From Lineus longissimus (Eukaryota > Nemertea > Pilidiophora > Heteronemertea > Lineidae): 60,000 bases of DNA. The first letter of the stretch is position 1, and every line of letters begins with the position of its first letter. The notes under the pieces are model-generated. The model did no database searches. It saw nothing but the letters and a program-made list of their open reading frames with translations, and was not told where the DNA came from. The stretch is taken from contig NC_088318.1 in assembly GCF_910592395.1 (NCBI RefSeq), positions 4,156,001 through 4,216,000 of the forward strand. The letters are read 5' to 3'. Both the position numbers and the translations under genes were made by a program. Positions 24,596 to 36,767 of the stretch are shown here, piece by piece.

Positions 24596-27500
24596 TAAGT
24601 AACCAAGGGAACCAAACTGTAACCAAGGGATACTTTTTCATGTATATTCATAACCAGATGCAAAATTTTCAAATTATGTTCAAACTTCTGGTGATTGGGG
24701 GATCAAAGTCCTCTAAGTTAGAAAATGTTAGAGTCTAACATTGTCTAAGGAGTATGGGTCAACCAATAACGAGAGATCTGTGCACAGATGTTTATCCTTC
24801 AAAAGGCGTGAAGTCTACAGATTGCTTCAAAAAGTACGAATTTTCGCGATATGTCTGCCAATACATCATGCACTTGATATTGTGCACATGAGTTTATAGT
24901 CAGGGCTCCCAGATAGAAAGTCCAGAAGGAACATTTGAAAGCAAGATGTTCTATTTTGGAAAGTAGGATTTCTTTTATTAGAAAGATTTTACTTCAATAG
25001 TTTTTTATAGGCGATGTTTCCTTATTAGGCCCTCTTTAACACTACAGTTCAGACAGGATGAATGCTTCTCAAAATACCCCCAGTTTGAATTCACCACTGA
25101 CCAAAATCAGAATTAATTTTTTCTAAACTAGTTTATGAATTCCTTAGTAGATGGCAGCACTTGCTGTGTCTGACATTGCCAATGTAGCAGGGGTAAGGAT
25201 TGTTGGGCAACATGCCGAGGTGATTATCAAAATGCACCAGGACATGCATGAATGGTCATGATTCATGATTGTTACACCTTTTTTCTCCTTTAGAATGACC
25301 TGCAGTTGGTGAGACTGAAAATGGACATCTTAAAATAACCGCGATGAAAAATGGGTGTTGTATCGCTTCAACCAGTTTTTTATCAAAAGAAAAACATTTC
25401 CAAAACTTGTTCCTGAGATAAAGAGTGTCCAACCAGACAGAAGTTTTCATGCAGTCAAATCCCACTCCACTAAAATGAGTATCTTTCACAAAGAAAGGCA
25501 GCAATGAAAAGGGATGATTTCATATAATGACACACATGTGTTTTGTATGAAGTAAGATCATGAAGATAGCTGAATTTTGAATGAAGCAGAAGAAGTTTAC
25601 GAGAAGAGGAGTAAAGAACTTGAATGGACTGGGAGCCCTGGTTTAGTTCGTGCTTGATAAGGCATTGATTCCCAGTACACCTGGCAGGTGCGGTGTCTCC
25701 AACCTGGCTCCTAAGGTATCTCCCCGAGGTATCCAGCTTTGATCGTATCGCGGATGCAATGACCGACTCCCACATTTTTGGTCACGATTTTAAAACTAAC
25801 ACAACCCGGCCCGGATCCAACCTCCCCAATTCATGAAAATCTTTGAATCTGACCATGAAACTTTGCAACACATCAAATATTTTATTGAGAAATGCAGTGC
25901 AAGCCCCCTATTTTTCTGGCTCCTTGGTCCGTCCCCGACAACTAAAGTGTCCCTGAAACTCTGATCAAATATTTAAAGATTAACTGTTCTACCACGACAG
26001 GAAAAGTTTTCAAAAAAAGAAATTTTTGCCAATGAGTGAGGTGTTTAAAGCGTTCCACCAAAGCTGGAAACCTCCATCTCCAGGGTGCGTTTTGATCAGT
26101 TGAACATGCAGCTTGCAAGTACCACTAAGCCCACAGACCAGACTATAAAACAGATGTGACCGACATTTTTGATATGAAGATGATAAAAAATAGCTGAGGA
26201 GAATCCCACTGGAACCAGTCAATGCATTCGAAACGTCCATCAAAGAGAATTTGACAATTTTCACAGATTTCACAGGAAAAGCTCTTTAATTCTACCGAGA
26301 ATTTTGGAACAGATTATAAAAGGATGTTAAAACTGGTCCCAAAAGCACATTTTTGTTAAATATTTATCGCACTAATCCAGAATTTCGTTATTCCCCACAA
26401 AAATGCAATTAGACAACTTTTTCTAAATACGATTTTTTTCACAAGATAGAGGGTTGAAAATGCAATAAAAACTTCCCAAAAATCAGTAATTCTTATTGCA
26501 AGCCTTTTTTAATACAAATATTATTCATCTTTAGTACGGTAACTACGACTAACCAACGTTTGTATGTGAGAAATAGACAACACCGACATGGTGGGGTTCT
26601 AATAAAGGTCAACCAAAATCCATGCGAAGATTTCCACCGCACCTATCTGGAGCACCCAGGCTTTTCCATACTACAAGAGCTATCCTGTTAGAGTGTGTTC
26701 CAACCCATGTTTACTACAATCCCATGTGCATTTTGTGTACATTCGAGTACAGTTTCTTAGTCCTTGGTTTTATATTGTGTTTGGTGACTTGGTTAACAGA
26801 CATTTCACAAAAATGCTCGACCAGTATAAAATAATTAGAGACAACCTTCCAGAAAATGGCTTTTTCAACTTTGCCTTATACTTCAGAGGACTTTCAAAAA
26901 TATCAAGAAATATCCATCTGATCAGACTCACGAATTCTCCCAAGGGCAGGTATGAACATGAGTGAAAGATGACATGCAAAACCTGCTGAATGGTGTACAT
27001 TCACAATGCATGAATGGGTCATTCTACTTGGGAGAATTTAGAGTGTGAGGAAGACTGATCCACTTTATGTTTTTTGAGGCACCACAGTTAATCTCATCGT
27101 CATATTTCAATTCCGATGACAGCAACAGGCCTGTGAACCAAGCTACAAAACAATCACCTAGGGCTTTTACAAAATGTGCAAGTGATTCGGCAAACTCGGG
27201 GTGAATTTTAATCTTTAGTTTGTGTGCCTATGTATCAGGCTTGCTCATGCATTGACTGGTTACAGGGTTGTACGACACGCAATGCAGGATCTGGCTACAC
27301 TAATGCCTTAAGGACTGAGGGTTCCGTTGCACCAAAGGCAAGGTGCCCCTACATTACTCATAGTTTGCAAAGAAAGTACTTAAAAAGCGCTGTGAAATTT
27401 TGAAATTAAAAACACCCCTTAAAATCAGACTTATCTAAATCTGTTAAAATTATATCGAAATTTGTCTTGAGGAGCACCTTCCTTTTAACAGCACCTAGGC

Positions 27501-28281
27501 AGAGCATTTGCCCACAGGTTCCAAATTTTTCCGGGCAATATCAAATGCCACGCCAAATACCAAATAAAGGTATCTTGACTACTCATTGGAAGTTCTAGAG
27601 GATTCTAAAATGCCAGAGAATGAAACCACCAAAGTTAACTTATATTAAAGTTTGTTGTAATTGTGTTTCCCAAGGATTGCCCCCAGTCCTATCGGACTAA
27701 AAAGATGACATTCGAGACTCTTATCTGGAAAAGCCCGACTGACCAGATGGAGCAGCGTGCTATTTTCTCTTCCATGGTTTTCGCTGACCTGTAAAACACA
27801 CAGTTTCATAAGATAGCATTTAGGGCAGGGAATACTCACTGGCATCGATTGTTGCTTAACACGCGAGAAGAAACGGCTATAAAAACTTGTCCTAAAACAA
27901 GTAAATTCTATACAGCTAGAAAGAATTCCAAGGATGGCATGATGGAGACGTCATGTTGACGATTTCGCTGTCTCTTTGACTATTTCCTTCCAAATTTAAT
28001 TTAAAACTTTAGAGGGATGCATAAGCAAATTCATCTGAGCTTCGGGGATCTTTATTCTCTTGTTTCCTGTAACACTACGAGAGTACGATGAAATATCCAC
28101 TTCATTTTAGCATCTTTCATCAATCTTTACCACACTGTGAGGGAGCTCTTCCAAGTGTCAGTCAAAACTGCTGAACAACTTAAATGGTACTTCACAAGGT
28201 CAACTGTTTTGACAACTTTTGTTTGATACCACACAAATTACCCTCTTATACTACCAAGTACATAAATCAAGTTTCCTTATC

Positions 28282-28504
28282 TGTGACTCGCTCTACCAAA
28301 ACTAGGCGCTTGTCGCATCTGAACTCGACAGGTTGATACGGACTTGTTGTTCATTTCCCTATTGTAGACCTTTTGTGAAATTTATTACAAACTGATTTGG
28401 TCACATTTCACAAAAGGTCTACAATAGGGAAATGAACAACAAGTCCGTATCAACCTGTCAAGTTCAGATGCGACGAGCGCCTGGTTTTGGTAGAGCGGGT
28501 CACA
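28282..28504. mobile_element. Near-perfect 100-bp inverted repeat (foldback MITE)
   Basis: The left arm, starting TGTGACTCGCTCTACCAAAA, and the right arm, ending TTTTGGTAGAGCGGGTCACA, are reverse complements over about 100 bp with only a few mismatches, around a 23-bp spacer. There is no coding capacity. The high arm identity implies recent insertion or selection for the fold. It is related to the element at 32418-32608. Confidence 0.85.
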
Positions 28505-28507
28505 TCT

Positions 28508-28556
28508 TAGGATATTCCAGTCCACTGCTCTACAGTTGAGCTATCGAGGTTCCCAC
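28508..28556 (-). repeat. tRNA 5'-half-like sequence (SINE head fragment)
   Basis: On the minus strand, GGGAACCTCGATAGCTCAAC followed by TGTAGAGCAGTGGACTGGA resembles the D-arm and A-box region of a tRNA. It stops where the foldback MITE begins, so the rest of the tRNA-like unit is missing or displaced. It is not a functional tRNA gene. Confidence 0.4.
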
Positions 28557-30030
28557 TCTAGTCAACTTGATTTTTCTGTACCATTTCATTCTTTCTTAGA
28601 TGAGACAGCATTAGCAACTCAAAATTTACATGTACCTTATTTGAACCTCAGAGATGACACAGGGAGAGGTGAAATTGGCATGGTGCCTCTTTACTCTCAA
28701 TTCTACAAAAATTCTTATAGTTTTAGCCTTGTCGTGAACAAGATAAATGAACGAGAAAACTCCTCTCACTCCACATTGAGACATGCCAGTTTGCACTTTC
28801 GCTGCTAAAATTTACTCAATCTGCAAGTCTGGTCAAAGATGTCAGATCATGTTGGTATCTTTTTCAATCAAGGAAGGCTCACTAATAGTAGCCTGAAAGT
28901 CGTAAATATGACCTACAGAGTGACAGTGCGATCGCCACAAAGTTCTCTCAAAGTGACTAAAAAGTATACAAATTACAGTTTAAGACAGCATTCTACAAGA
29001 ATCAAGGGGAGTTTTGTTGGTGGAGGTATAAGGGTGTATTCACTAAGTCCAGGTTGGGGTGGATTTGAGGGGATTTTTACCCCTTGTTGACCGAGGGGTA
29101 TTTGAATGTTATTAAGGGTATAAGTGGAAACTTGCAAGAAACTGAATTTGAAGGCTTTAGTTCTTTTGGATCTGGAGAAAAAAATTGGGGCAGTCATTCG
29201 TTAGATCAGAAGTTTGATTACGATGAAAACTTACACCAACGTCATTTCAACATTTTTGCAAAAGGAATTGGCTTTAAATCGAGAAACCAAACTCATGACG
29301 GACTGCAGGGAAAATATTTATATAGCTGTGTGCATAATTGAGTTGAAGAAATGCCAGAGATAATTATACTAGAACAGTAACAGAATCCCTCCACCTAGAA
29401 AGTGTGGTCACCGATCATATTACATGTATATTACACTGTTATGGCTAATTGGTTAAAATCTTTTCGTGTATCTTAATACGACTTACTTCAAGTGTGGATA
29501 TAATCCATACTTGCTTCTACTTCAAGAGACAAATCCTGAATCTGTGATTTCAAACGATCACATAACTTTTTCCAGCCCAGCGAAAATTCCACAAATGCGT
29601 CAAAAATACATGGGCACTCCAGTCTAGCTGGGTTAGGCAAAAGAAAGGGAGCAACTTTAGCAAAAGGATGTAACTTATCGATTACAGAAATGTCTTGACT
29701 TAATCATATTAGGTGCACTGAATTAGTTTACCTCAAAGCATCTCAGCTACTGAATATGCCATATGCCACTGGTTTTTATATGAAAAGTGAACAAGTCAAA
29801 CTACAATACACAGGAGCTTGAGATTGTCCTCCACTGTGGATAAACCAGACCTGTCAACTCCAAAGAGGTTGAAATAGTATTTCAACAGGACTTTTGGATG
29901 AGTTTGGTCCAATTTTCACAATTTTGGTGTACTAGCGTCATTTTAACAAACATCCTAACTACATGTATATTCCTAATGCATTTTTCTTGGCGAAATACAG
30001 CAGTCGGGGAGTATCATTGTCATTAACGCT

Positions 30031-30140
30031 GCTCAAAAAGAGTATCAATACTCCAAAAGAGTATCAATACTCAAAAAAGAGTATCAAAACTCAAAAAGAG
30101 TATCAATACTCAAAAAGAGTATCAATACTCAAAAAGTCTA
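30031..30140. repeat. 20-bp minisatellite, about 6 copies
   Basis: The unit is AAGAGTATCAATACTCAAAA. GAGTATCAATACTC is a near palindrome, so each unit can fold. It is about 370 bp from septin exon 9, on its downstream side in transcript sense. Confidence 0.9.
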
Positions 30141-30509
30141 CTCGTTTTCAGGTCCGCTAAACCAAAAATGCAGCACAATTCCATTTGGTCAGGAGTAGCA
30201 GTCCACTCTCGAGCCTTGGAACTCTGCAAACAGCTCAACCTGGATGTTCAAATTTTATCAAAATTCAAGCAATATCCTCAGCTTAAATGTCGGGGAGCTT
30301 TGAATTGCTTATGTTCAAAAAGCTCCAAAAAAGCCCCAGCCAATCCTCCCCTGCAGACATAACTCATCATAATCATCAATATTTCAGTGGCATATGGTCG
30401 ATTCTGTAGCTAGATGAATGAGCGGAAAGGATTAACACAAAATATACGACACAATCGCGTATCGTGCTGTTGTTACGAGGAGTGACATGCCTGTACACGC
30501 TAAACTAAC

Positions 30510-30561
30510 CTGATGAGCATGTTTCGGAGTGCGATGAAGTCATTGTGCGAAAGGTTCTCCA
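30510..30561 (-). CDS. SEPTIN7: Septin core exon 9: small septin-unique element exon
   Basis: This 52-nt exon encodes the VENLSHNDFIALRNMLIR stretch and joins codons on both sides: G|TG to Val upstream and AG|G to Arg downstream. The family equivalent is VENGEHCDFTILRNMLIR. The acceptor is TTTCCAG; the donor GTTAGT is slightly off consensus. It is followed by an intron of about 8 kb, the second largest after the first shared exon's. Confidence 0.95.
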
Positions 30562-31043
30562 CTGGAAAGAAAATATCAGAGTGTATATGAAGTTTACCAA
30601 GTCAATGACAGCATTTCCCATCCTCTTTTAACATCATCTTAATCGGTATATTTGATTCAACAGCTAGCTTGCATGATATTACCATTCAAACGATCATGGT
30701 ACTGAATATTTCCAGAGACATGAAGGGATCACAATCAGCTTCACCCACATGTAGTTGACTTAGAATTGGTGATGCAGGAGGACAGTTATACACAGCCAGG
30801 TTGCAATATCTATCACATTCTTGCTGAAAGACACGCACTATCTTCATAAATCTACGCAACTTTAACCACAAACACATGAAGGTATTAAAATTTACAAGTT
30901 GCGTCATCACAAACTTTTAATTTTCTGCCTGGAGACAGGAATGTATACCATATCCACAAAACGAAAATCAAATCCTTCATGACAACTTCATCAACACGGC
31001 CAAATGACTGTCCTGTACTGCGATTTCCGCCCCAGTCACCTAC

Positions 31044-31140
31044 CTTCCACTACACCCCACGGGTAGATGCGGCCTCTGACTTTCTTTCCACCAACATCGA
31101 TCAGGGCATTGCTGCCAACCACGGCAAATGGAACACGCTC
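31044..31140 (-). CDS. SEPTIN7: Septin core exon 8: VVGSN block and septin-unique element start
   Basis: This exon encodes [20 protein letters not shown] followed by [17 protein letters not shown] contributes to the base-binding pocket, and GR-x-YPWG is the diagnostic start of the septin-unique element at the G/NC interfaces. The acceptor is CTTTCCAG and the donor GAAG|GTAGGT, phase 1. It is preceded by an intron of about 550 nt that contains a tRNA-like repeat. Confidence 0.96.
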
Positions 31141-31384
31141 CTGGAAAGGGAAACACAGATTTATACCAGGATGAACAGCGAGTACACTTGGGAAGATGTT
31201 CTCCGACAAGCTGCACGGCCTAAGTTAGACTCCAAGTTGCAGTCACTTATAATCTCTAACTAAGCAACAAAGCTGTCCTTGGAACCCACTTCTGTCCTCT
31301 CCCAAGCTTTGGGGATCGAAGAATGGCAACTTTTTCAAAATGTACCTGCAACACCTCAATTCAGACCTCATTAACACTCCTTTA

Positions 31385-31555
31385 AGGACCCGATGGCCTA
31401 GTGGTTACGGGGTCCGCTTCATGAAGGTCGAAGGTCTGGGACCTGCTGGCAACTCCTTTCCGGTGAGGCTGGTTTTAGCCACCAACGAGGTAAACAGAGG
31501 GTACAAACTGCATGTCAGGCACCTGGCATTCAAGTTAAGAGTTTGGAGGTAAAGA
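31385..31555 (+). repeat. tRNA-derived SINE-like sequence, diverged
   Basis: GATGGCCTAGTGGTTACGGG resembles a pol III A box with D-arm, and a degenerate B-box region (GGTCTGGGACC) follows at tRNA spacing. The downstream body (GGTTTTAGCCACCAACGAGG) is non-coding. Confidence 0.4.
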
Positions 31556-31688
31556 GTGTCCCGTAAGCCAAAGCTGGCAGGCCCTTTCTAATGAACGAAC
31601 TTCGTACATAATTCAAAACATAAGTTTGGCCCAATGACCTCCCGATACTGGTATATCAACACAATCTCTGCACTACGCCACCACTCAC

Positions 31689-31781
31689 CTTGAGCTTTTT
31701 CTGTGCTTTGTTCTCTTCTTCATCATCGAGGTCGGGGAACTCGTAGATTTTGATCTTGTGCTGAGCGATCTCGTTCAAAAT
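31689..31781 (-). CDS. SEPTIN7: Septin core exon 7: after G4, dimer-interface region
   Basis: This exon encodes [20 protein letters not shown] followed by [11 protein letters not shown], 31 codons, phase 0/0. It corresponds to the family segment [17 protein letters not shown]. The acidic DLDDEEEN loop precedes the helix before the VVGSN block. The acceptor TTTCTCAG and donor AAG|GTGAGT are both consensus. Confidence 0.96.
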
Positions 31782-32417
31782 CTGAGAAAGAGGTAACGAT
31801 AATCAGTAACGTTGAGGGATTAACTTGGCAACTGACAGGTGCTTCCTTTTGTGCCCTCCCCCAACACACCCACGAAATATCAAGCTGACACATGAAGCAT
31901 TCTTTAGTCAAAGTCACTTTCTGATGGTGGGGAAGAACAAACCATCTTGAATACAGCTTCTGAGTTCTGCCCACGCTTTAATATCAAAGCATGGTGGTTC
32001 TTTTGAAACAAAATCTTTGGGAAAACATAGCCTTTTTCAAAATGTGCCAATTTTCATGGCCCGAAATACCATTTTTAACAGCTGGAACGACTCTATTGAC
32101 AGAAAGTAGTACTTAAAGTGATACCATGATGTGATTTACAACTTTGCGGAAATACGTCCGTTTTTAATTGTTGATCACAAATGTAAAGCTCAAATTTTCC
32201 ATTTTTGATTAGATTTATTATAAAATCGCTGAATGTAAACCACCGCGACCACGAAAATGTTCATGTTGTGAAGTCATCAACGAAAATGGCATCGAAGCGA
32301 GCCGTCCAGGCGGGATTAAACCATCAATTTCTAGAAAATGTGCATTTCGATTCGAAAACCTTACCGATTTATGAGAAAGTGACGTAGTCATTTGTCAAAA
32401 ACAGCTAAAACATTATA

Positions 32418-32608
32418 TGTGACCCGCCATGACAAAACAAGTCGCATGTCGCTCTGAGCTTGACAGGTTGAGACAGACTGGTTGTTCATTTCACCATTGT
32501 CTGCCTTTTGTAAAATCGGAGCATATCAATTTCTTCTATTATGTCCTGGTGTCATTTTAGGCTCATCTTCTGTGCGACATGCGACTCATTTTGTCGTGGT
32601 GGGTCACA
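32418..32608. mobile_element. MITE with TGTGACCC termini and possible TA target duplication
   Basis: The ends TGTGACCCGCCATGACAAAAC and GTTTTGTCATGGCGGGTCACA-type inverted sequence (actual right end ATTTTGTCGTGGTGGGTCACA) flank 191 bp. TA precedes and follows. The interior (TTGACAGGTTGAGACAGACT, TGGTTGTTCATTTC) is clearly related to the arms of 28282-28504. It probably belongs to a Tc1/mariner-type non-autonomous family (inference from TA and termini). Confidence 0.65.
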
Positions 32609-33425
32609 TATGGTGAAATTTGACACGAGTTACCCTTTAAATGGACCAAAAGTAGGCCCTTTGACCGACACAATATCATTCCACATATCCCAATTCTATA
32701 GTTTTTCTCTCTGGAGGACGTCAATCGACCTTCCAATAGATTCAGATCACAATCAACTGATGTTCTCATAAAACCCAGCATGGGGCAAGTCAACAGCTTG
32801 GGAAGGAACAATCAGCCGCTCGAGGCCACCCATCATACAAGTCTATAGACGGTGGACACAAACTGTGAATTATCATCTGTGGCTTTATTCACAGAACATT
32901 GATTTTTCGAACCTGAGCAGTATCAGCTGCACCAGTATTTTCTGCTGTGGTGTTGAATGTTTGCACTTTATTACATAGATGGGGCACCCGGGTCCCGATT
33001 CCCACTCCAAGCTGACTCCATTTCCGCAGAGGACGGGGACAGCCCCGAAGTCAAACATGATTTCCCACCCCCCACCCGGTGCCTGAGTCATTGTGTGACA
33101 CATTTGAGTCTACAACATTCCTTTGTTGTTGAGACTTGGTCTCTACTTGGAATGACACATCATCGCCAAAGCATCACATCATTTCAAGACAGTTCTCAGG
33201 GATCAAGCGGCTTTCAATCTCCTAACCCTCGTTCCCACTGCAAGTTTAAACAGGTTACATCCATTCCCAGGGAACAGGCGAATGGATACTGCCCAATGGG
33301 GGGTCACCTGTACATGTAGTGCTAATGCAATGCACTACACGCACTACTAGGACGCCCCCGTCTGGCCAATGGTTTTGCCCGTCTGGTGTTACACCTTCTG
33401 GTGTGACACCCTCGCATCTACGTAC

Positions 33426-33543
33426 CGTTTTCTTGAATTCTCTGCACTCGTCTGGTGTGAGGGTGTCTGCCTTGGCGATCAGTGGAATGATGTTCACCTT
33501 GTCGTGTAGCCGCTTCATGAACTCGACGTCGAGCGGTTTCAAC
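33426..33543 (-). CDS. SEPTIN7: Septin core exon 6: G4 motif AKAD
   Basis: The exon begins with the base completing glycine, then encodes [43 protein letters not shown] is the septin G4 motif that reads the guanine base. The acceptor is GTTTTGCAG and the donor ACG|GTACGT, phase 0. It matches vertebrate septin 7 with only conservative changes. This exon alone is enough to identify the family. Confidence 0.98.
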
Positions 33544-34086
33544 CTGCAAAACGATTGGTCAAAAATATTTCTACATGTACCCCATCTTCTGACTCGCGTG
33601 ACCTACAGCAGTGATTAGCGCATAACACTGCGTATCCATAGACTTCTACCTCATGCAGTTTCCCTGTTCTGGGTTTGCTTCCACATATGTCCTTGTGATG
33701 TGCCACACACAGAATCAACCTTTGTTTGGCGGGGCTTATTGGATGTTTCCACCTGAACGGAAGTATGGTCCGAAGAAAACTGTTGTGGCTATAGTTCAAT
33801 TTCATGAGGTTTCGTCTAATGCCTTCATACTGGCTTTGAGACCTTTCATCATTTTAATGCATCAAATAGGCAGGCCTTTTTCTGAAGGCAGTTCACCTCT
33901 TGCTGCAAATTTCTAGCCCTAATTGTAGTACCAAAGTGAACAACTTCAATTTCCAGCAAGGGGGTTCAAGATCAAATTTGAGTTCATCGCACTGCTCATT
34001 TTCAAACCAATTTAGGTAGCTTCAAATACTCATATTGCTGTCCTAATCAGAACTCCGCCAACGAAAAACCGTCCACCAAATCTTAC

Positions 34087-34221
34087 CCGTGTCCTGATGG
34101 TGTGATGAAGTAGAGGCAGCAATGTATTCGTGTGTCGGGCATGACCTTGCGGCAGACGCGCGATTCCGCGTTAAGATATTCATCGTATTTGTTGTTGATA
34201 TAGTCGATAACAGGCTGCCAA
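34087..34221 (-). CDS. SEPTIN7: Septin core exon 5: mid G domain
   Basis: This exon encodes [20 protein letters not shown], then [20 protein letters not shown] and PSGHG. It carries the NAESRV...D.R.HCCLYF block that forms the central beta strands and helix 2 of the septin G domain. The acceptor is TTTCCCTTTCAG and the donor CACGG|GTAAGA, phase 2. Vertebrate septin 7 has VNRRQMPDNRVQ where this protein has [12 protein letters not shown]. Otherwise it is highly conserved. Confidence 0.97.
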
Positions 34222-34262
34222 CTGAAAGGGAAAAAGTCCAGATGACAAAACCAATCAGGGAA

Positions 34263-34385
34263 GATCAGTGGCGTAGTGGTTAGAGCACCGGGCTCATAAT
34301 CAGAAGGCTGTGGGTTCGATTCTTGGAAGGGTCACCGCTGTTTCGTCTTTGTGTCCTTGAGCAAGGCACTATCAAGGGGTGATTT
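34263..34385 (+). mobile_element. tRNA-derived SINE-like element
   Basis: The A box lies in GTGGCGTAGTGGTTAGAGCA and the B box in GGTTCGATTC (34313-34322), with tRNA spacing and CAT in the anticodon position. The tail GTGTCCTTGAGCAAGGCACT is a motif shared by many metazoan tRNA-SINEs. The acceptor stem does not pair, so it is not a functional tRNA. It sits just upstream (transcript sense) of septin exon 5. Confidence 0.65.
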
Positions 34386-36061
34386 ATATTTTCTAATCTT
34401 TACAGGGAATTATCAAACATTTTGCCAAATGAAAATGAGAAACGAGAGAAAATTTAAGTGAAATCATACACTGATTGAAGAGAAACTTAAGGAAAATAGA
34501 AGTGGCCCGAATACCTCAGCAAATATTATTTGTATTGTCAAGAATATAGAAAGACTTTATCAAATCTTGCTATTATCATTTTAGTCACCAGCACAATAAA
34601 TACTAGTGTGTACGTTAACATAAAAAACAGGATGTGGAACTCTTCTCATAGCAATATGACCGACCAGCAACTAAATCCATTTGCCAGGCGCTTATTTGTT
34701 TTACGACATGGCCATATGGCTTGGCGAGAAGCAAAATGACTAGAGCAACATTGGTGGAAATGGCCAGTATTCAAACATGACTAGGCAATAAATTGAAAGG
34801 TTTCCATGACAGTGCTTAGTATTATGTATTAGCTGGATCTGTGCGGATGGGTGGAAGCATTTCTTCGAGTTTAGCTTCATGCTAGTCTGGGCTTTCAGCT
34901 TTAATTCTGGCCAATTTCACAGCATTATCTAGAGGGGTGGTCATTTATTCACTTTGGTTTTGGGCTTGTTTTGGTATAAGCCATGATACTGGGCAGTTTA
35001 AGAGCATCTTGACTGGTTGAATGGGGGCCAGAATGGCTTAATTCGGCCCTTTATCTACACAACAATGAAACAGGCTAGGTTTTAGAACCTAAAATTTGCT
35101 CCAATTCAGTTAAAATTCAAGTAATATTTGATCAAATCCATCCAAAGGTTTTAAAATCAAAACACCAAGAACTAAAACATCGAATAATAACTGTGGAAAC
35201 GATAATTTAATATGAATTTAAAAATAAAGAAAAAATAGTGAAGGAAGATGAAGCAAATGAAACCAAAAGTATTCCCATAATTTTCTGAACAAAAGATTTG
35301 CGGCTATTCTCACCCCTGGCGGCGGGGGTCAGGTACATCCCTGATCGTAAAAGAACAAAAAGAAGCTGAAAGATATTCTCAGTCACGAACCAGGCAATGT
35401 CAGTATCTACAAGTATGTATTCTTATTCATGCAACTTGACAAACGTCATCTCCAAGAGCAAAAGTGATGAAACTCGATTTGGCACTTTGGCAAATTATGC
35501 TGGATTCATTTTATACCTAACATCATTTGACCCAAAGTAACACACAGCACTGGCAAGTGTGTCATTTGACTCAGTGGGCTAATTAGGTTAATTAACAACT
35601 CTCAATTGGTCCATGTTGATTACGTTAATTAACAACACTCAATGGGTCCTGTTGAATTCCAATGTGAAGATCTTCGCTGACGAAAACCTCATCTGCCATT
35701 TTAAATTCCAGTCTGTGCATTTCATCCGAGCAGAACAAAAGAGCACTTTTACATGTACATCACTGCGTGCAATTTACTCAAGATCTATCTCTTCATCAGG
35801 GTGGAAACTTGATTCCTTTTTAAGCACACACTCATGAGTATCTGTGGTTCTACTGAATGTGATTTATGGCCTATTCTGAGCAATTTTCGTCAATTTGTGG
35901 GCTCGATTATTGTAAATTAATTACCAGCTTATTGTACCCAATGCCACTTTGTGAATTGCTTATACCTGACCTGAATGTATAAATATTGACGGCCTCTCTC
36001 AAATCTGGAGCATTCTGCCCTCATTCCGACACTACATGTATATTAAGTACTGAGAAGAAAA

Positions 36062-36262
36062 ATTACCCCAGATCAACGACCTCAGTAGAACCTCTCTATT
36101 AAGGACACCCACCCACGGGACTGACAAGTGCTGTCCTTCATAGAGAGGTGTCCTGATTAGAGAGGTCAAATTGAATGTAAACAACCAATTTGGGATCAAA
36201 CCTAGTGTCCTTAATTGAGAGGTTGTCCTTAATAGAGAGGTGTCTGCTAAGGGAGGTTCCAT
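36062..36262. repeat. Dispersed 'CTCTCTATTAAGGACACC' family, copy 1
   Basis: It contains several direct and inverted copies of the core CCTCTCTATTAAGGACACC / GGTGTCCTTAATAGAGAGG, so it can fold. It is related, in reverse orientation, to sequence at 56968-57165 and 57200-57380. Non-coding. Confidence 0.7.
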
Positions 36263-36666
36263 TGTATTTCCTGGTTTTGGATTACTGCAGATATCTGAAT
36301 ATGAGGAACCTTTCCTTGGTACCAATCCAAACAACTGCACCGTAAAAAAATTTCAAAAATTATAGCTGGCTAATTTGTTCATGTTTAAATGGCGAAAGAC
36401 TTAATATCATGTTTGCTGCCTAAGTTTAATTGTGCAGTTGAATTTTTATGCTTCTTCCGATCAGGATAAGTCACGAAATTAAAATGCTTCCAAAAAATTT
36501 CACAGTTTACAATAATTAAAGACAGATTCCTCCAAGTTAACATCTCATGAAAGACACTAATTCAAGCTTGTGCACAAAGCAAATTTCTGAATGGAACATT
36601 TTACGTATTTTTTACTGATCCTGACCATCTCCTTGGTGTGTCAAATCTCTTTTTTCTGCTACATAC

Positions 36667-36767
36667 CAATTGCTGTTGTCCACAGCATCACCGAAACCGG
36701 GCGTATCCACCACTGTCAACTTGAGAGAGACTCCTCCTTCCTTTAGTAGCACCTGATTAGTCTCAAC
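36667..36767 (-). CDS. SEPTIN7: Septin core exon 4: G3 motif DTPG
   Basis: This exon encodes [20 protein letters not shown] followed by [17 protein letters not shown] is the G3 motif (switch II side) that senses the gamma phosphate. The donor ATTG|GTATGT splits a codon that becomes Cys with the next exon, restoring the family sequence [12 protein letters not shown]. The acceptor is TTTTGTTCCAG. Length 101 nt, phase 0 in and 2 out. Confidence 0.97.

Larger units (their letters stand above)
22522..30509 (-). other. Septin intron 9 (~8 kb)
   Basis: This intron separates the septin-unique-element exons. It holds the plus-strand TATA/donor arrangement, a dispersed repeat copy, the hairpin MITE at 28282-28504, a tRNA 5'-half-like sequence beside it and a 20-bp minisatellite near 30031. 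No additional septin exon was found. Confidence 0.5.

Noticed and set aside
30031-30140. CRISPR-like array of palindromic repeats
   Set aside because: Head-to-tail 20-bp units without spacers in an intron of a eukaryotic gene; a minisatellite.
34263-34340. Functional tRNA-Met (CAT anticodon)
   Set aside because: Boxes A and B are present but the acceptor stem does not pair and a SINE-type tail follows.
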